Positions 62,491-64,000 of a stretch of DNA of 64,000 nucleotides are shown here, piece by piece. The stretch is taken from NCBI RefSeq assembly GCF_018991925.1, contig NW_024735554.1:2111907-2175906 (forward strand). The letters run 5' to 3'. Positions within the stretch are counted from its first letter, which is position 1, and each line of letters opens with the position of its first letter. Below the pieces are notes generated by a model. The model saw nothing but the letters and a program-made list of their open reading frames with translations. It was not told the DNA's origin and searched no databases. The stretch comes from Homarus americanus (taxonomy: Eukaryota > Arthropoda > Malacostraca > Decapoda > Nephropidae). Made by a program: the position numbers and the translations under genes.

Positions 62491-62534
62491 GGTGTAATAC
62501 ATAAGTGTCGCCACAATGGTCTCCAGTTCCTCAA

Positions 62535-62539
62535 CAAAC

Positions 62540-62616
<77 letters not shown>

Positions 62617-62641
62617 CAAGATGATGATGGCCTACCGCTTA

Positions 62642-62701
<60 letters not shown>

Positions 62702-62717
62702 ACCACCACCACCACCT
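62535..62717. repeat. AAT repeat and (CA)n/(CAC)n
   Basis: AAT at 62540-62613, (CA)n at 62643-62700, CAC at 62700-62716. Confidence 0.97.
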
Positions 62718-64000
62718 AAAAAAAACCCACATTAAAACAATATTTAAATCAATAAAAACATAAACCAAACATCGAAACATCACCCAAACTACAACTTAGA
62801 AAATATAAAGAAAAAATCAAGTAAAACAAAATAATATATAAATTGGGTAAAAATTAACTAGTGGCAACTGTAAAATACCAGAGTGAAGTCAGTTTGGTTA
62901 TACTTCATAATTTTTCTCATATTACACCAATTAACGTTAATAATACATATATAGCACCGTTAAATAAATAAAAACACATATTGTTATTTATGTATGAATG
63001 CGTATTTAAATGACACGATTGGTTATTGTTTAAGTAATGTTTTGAATGTTGTTGTCATGCAATATAGAGGAGTTTCGTCAGCCTGCCTCACCCACAAAGG
63101 GCTTCAGGGTTCTACTTTTCCTAGGATGAATCCTTCCCCACCAACCGACTTGATTTTTAACCCTAGGATGAACAAGGTCACACGTTACTGATCCTTACTG
63201 ATCTATAATGGCAACAGTCTATTTTACTCTAGGATGAACAACCACACAATCACATAGGGCATATGCGTTCACATCGATTATTTTCCACAGGACAGTTAGG
63301 GTGTGTTTACATGATGAATGATTTGTGTGTACGTTTATCTTTGTCCTTGTGTATGTATACGTCCTTGTGTATGTGTACGTACTTGTGTATGTGTTTGTAC
63401 TTGTGTGAATACATGTCCTGTCTATGTATGTATGTATGTATGTATAAAGAGAAACTATTACAATTAAATACTGACAACTGGAATATGATACTGTACCTAC
63501 CACAACACCCCAGCCAGGTTTATATAAGGCTCTCTGTGTACAATAGCTATGAACCTATCGTAATGTACTATATTGTCACTTATACACTACCGCATGTTTA
63601 CTTAGATACTACTACTACTACTACTTTTTTTTTAACGTGGCCTCAGCCTCCCCAATAGCCACCATTTTATTACCTTAATATTAAATTTCCTAATACATAA
63701 GTAGCTATCCTATCCGTGTTTAATTAGTTGAGCCGCAGATCTATGCAGCATTCAGTGACTGTAGCCTCATAGTCAATATCTGCAGCTGTTGTCGGGATGG
63801 GACAGAAGCTCTTTTTCCCTGAGGCAGAGCAAAGTCGACCGAAGGAGAGAGAAAGACAGTCGACATCTCATCCAGGCTGTAACGTAACTTCTGGGCTGCT
63901 GCTTTGTTCGGAGATCACCTCCGAGTCTGGCGTAGAAACATCTTGCACTTGGTCCCATCCACCAGAGGTTGTGAACACTAGAGGAGTGAAGCTGCCTTGA
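62718..64000. other. unique AT-rich sequence, no gene confidently seen
   Basis: Three CTAGGATGAA segments (about 63122, 63163, 63230), GTGTATGT repeats (63320-63440) and an ACT run before a T-run (63605-63632). After the T-run, a GC-richer block (63640-64000) contains a 67-codon open frame at the window edge (63797-64000). It resembles interspersed repeat material more than an exon. No family is recognised. Confidence 0.45.

Noticed and set aside
63797..64000. Plus-strand gene at the right edge
   Set aside because: The 67-codon frame lacks recognisable motifs and sits in what looks like interspersed repeat sequence cut by the window end.

Overview
The window is animal nuclear DNA, most likely from an arthropod and probably a decapod crustacean. 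The basis is very dense microsatellites and minisatellites, scattered runs of CCTAA/TTAGG (the arthropod telomere-type unit), tRNA-derived SINEs, broken non-LTR retrotransposons and short exons in long introns. There are no operons or prokaryotic features. Two runs of exactly 100 N (5916-6015 and 21401-21500) split the window into three contigs: A (1-5915), B (6016-21400) and C (21501-64000).

The only gene I can name with fair confidence is an MITF/TFE-family (Mitf) bHLH-zip transcription factor on the minus strand. Exon 1 (9733-8541) has a plausible start codon, a long polyglutamine stretch and TSP repeats. It ends in phase 2. Exon 2 (5420-5039) begins in phase 2 and carries the MITF-like block TSRTQLKQQLMRQ followed by more polyglutamine. 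Exon 3 (30936-30766) carries the TRLENPT...YHVLQSQRRQVRQFLS hallmark of the MITF/TFE N-terminal region. A probable exon 4 (28388-28225) follows it. The bHLH-zip exons are not in the window.

The dominant structural fact is that 37286-61200 repeats 1-21400 in the same orientation, feature by feature. Copy 2 has second versions of exons 1 and 2, the SINEs, the LINE fragments and the minisatellites, but it is riddled with small deletions. Read on the minus strand, contig C alone gives the natural gene order: exon 1' (50046-48917), exon 2' (42700-42321), exon 3, exon 4. Contigs A+B look like a cleaner second version of the upstream half of the same locus. The simplest reading is a retained haplotype or false duplication in the scaffold. 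A true partial tandem duplication remains possible. Copy 2 also spans the A/B gap with about 3.4 kb of minisatellite sequence (43040-46464).

Between and around the exons lie at least five retroelement groups: two non-LTR elements with recognisable reverse transcriptase, a tail-to-tail pair of 3' ends of a third non-LTR family, two tRNA-derived SINEs, and 3' fragments at 32.2 and 34.2 kb. More than fifteen minisatellites are present, several directly abutting Mitf splice sites. Lower-confidence items are a signal-peptide-like first exon on the plus strand (864-944), an exon-like block at 1715-1860, paired CRE palindromes at 31.2 and 35.6 kb, and a dispersed 26-base motif linked to CCTAA runs.
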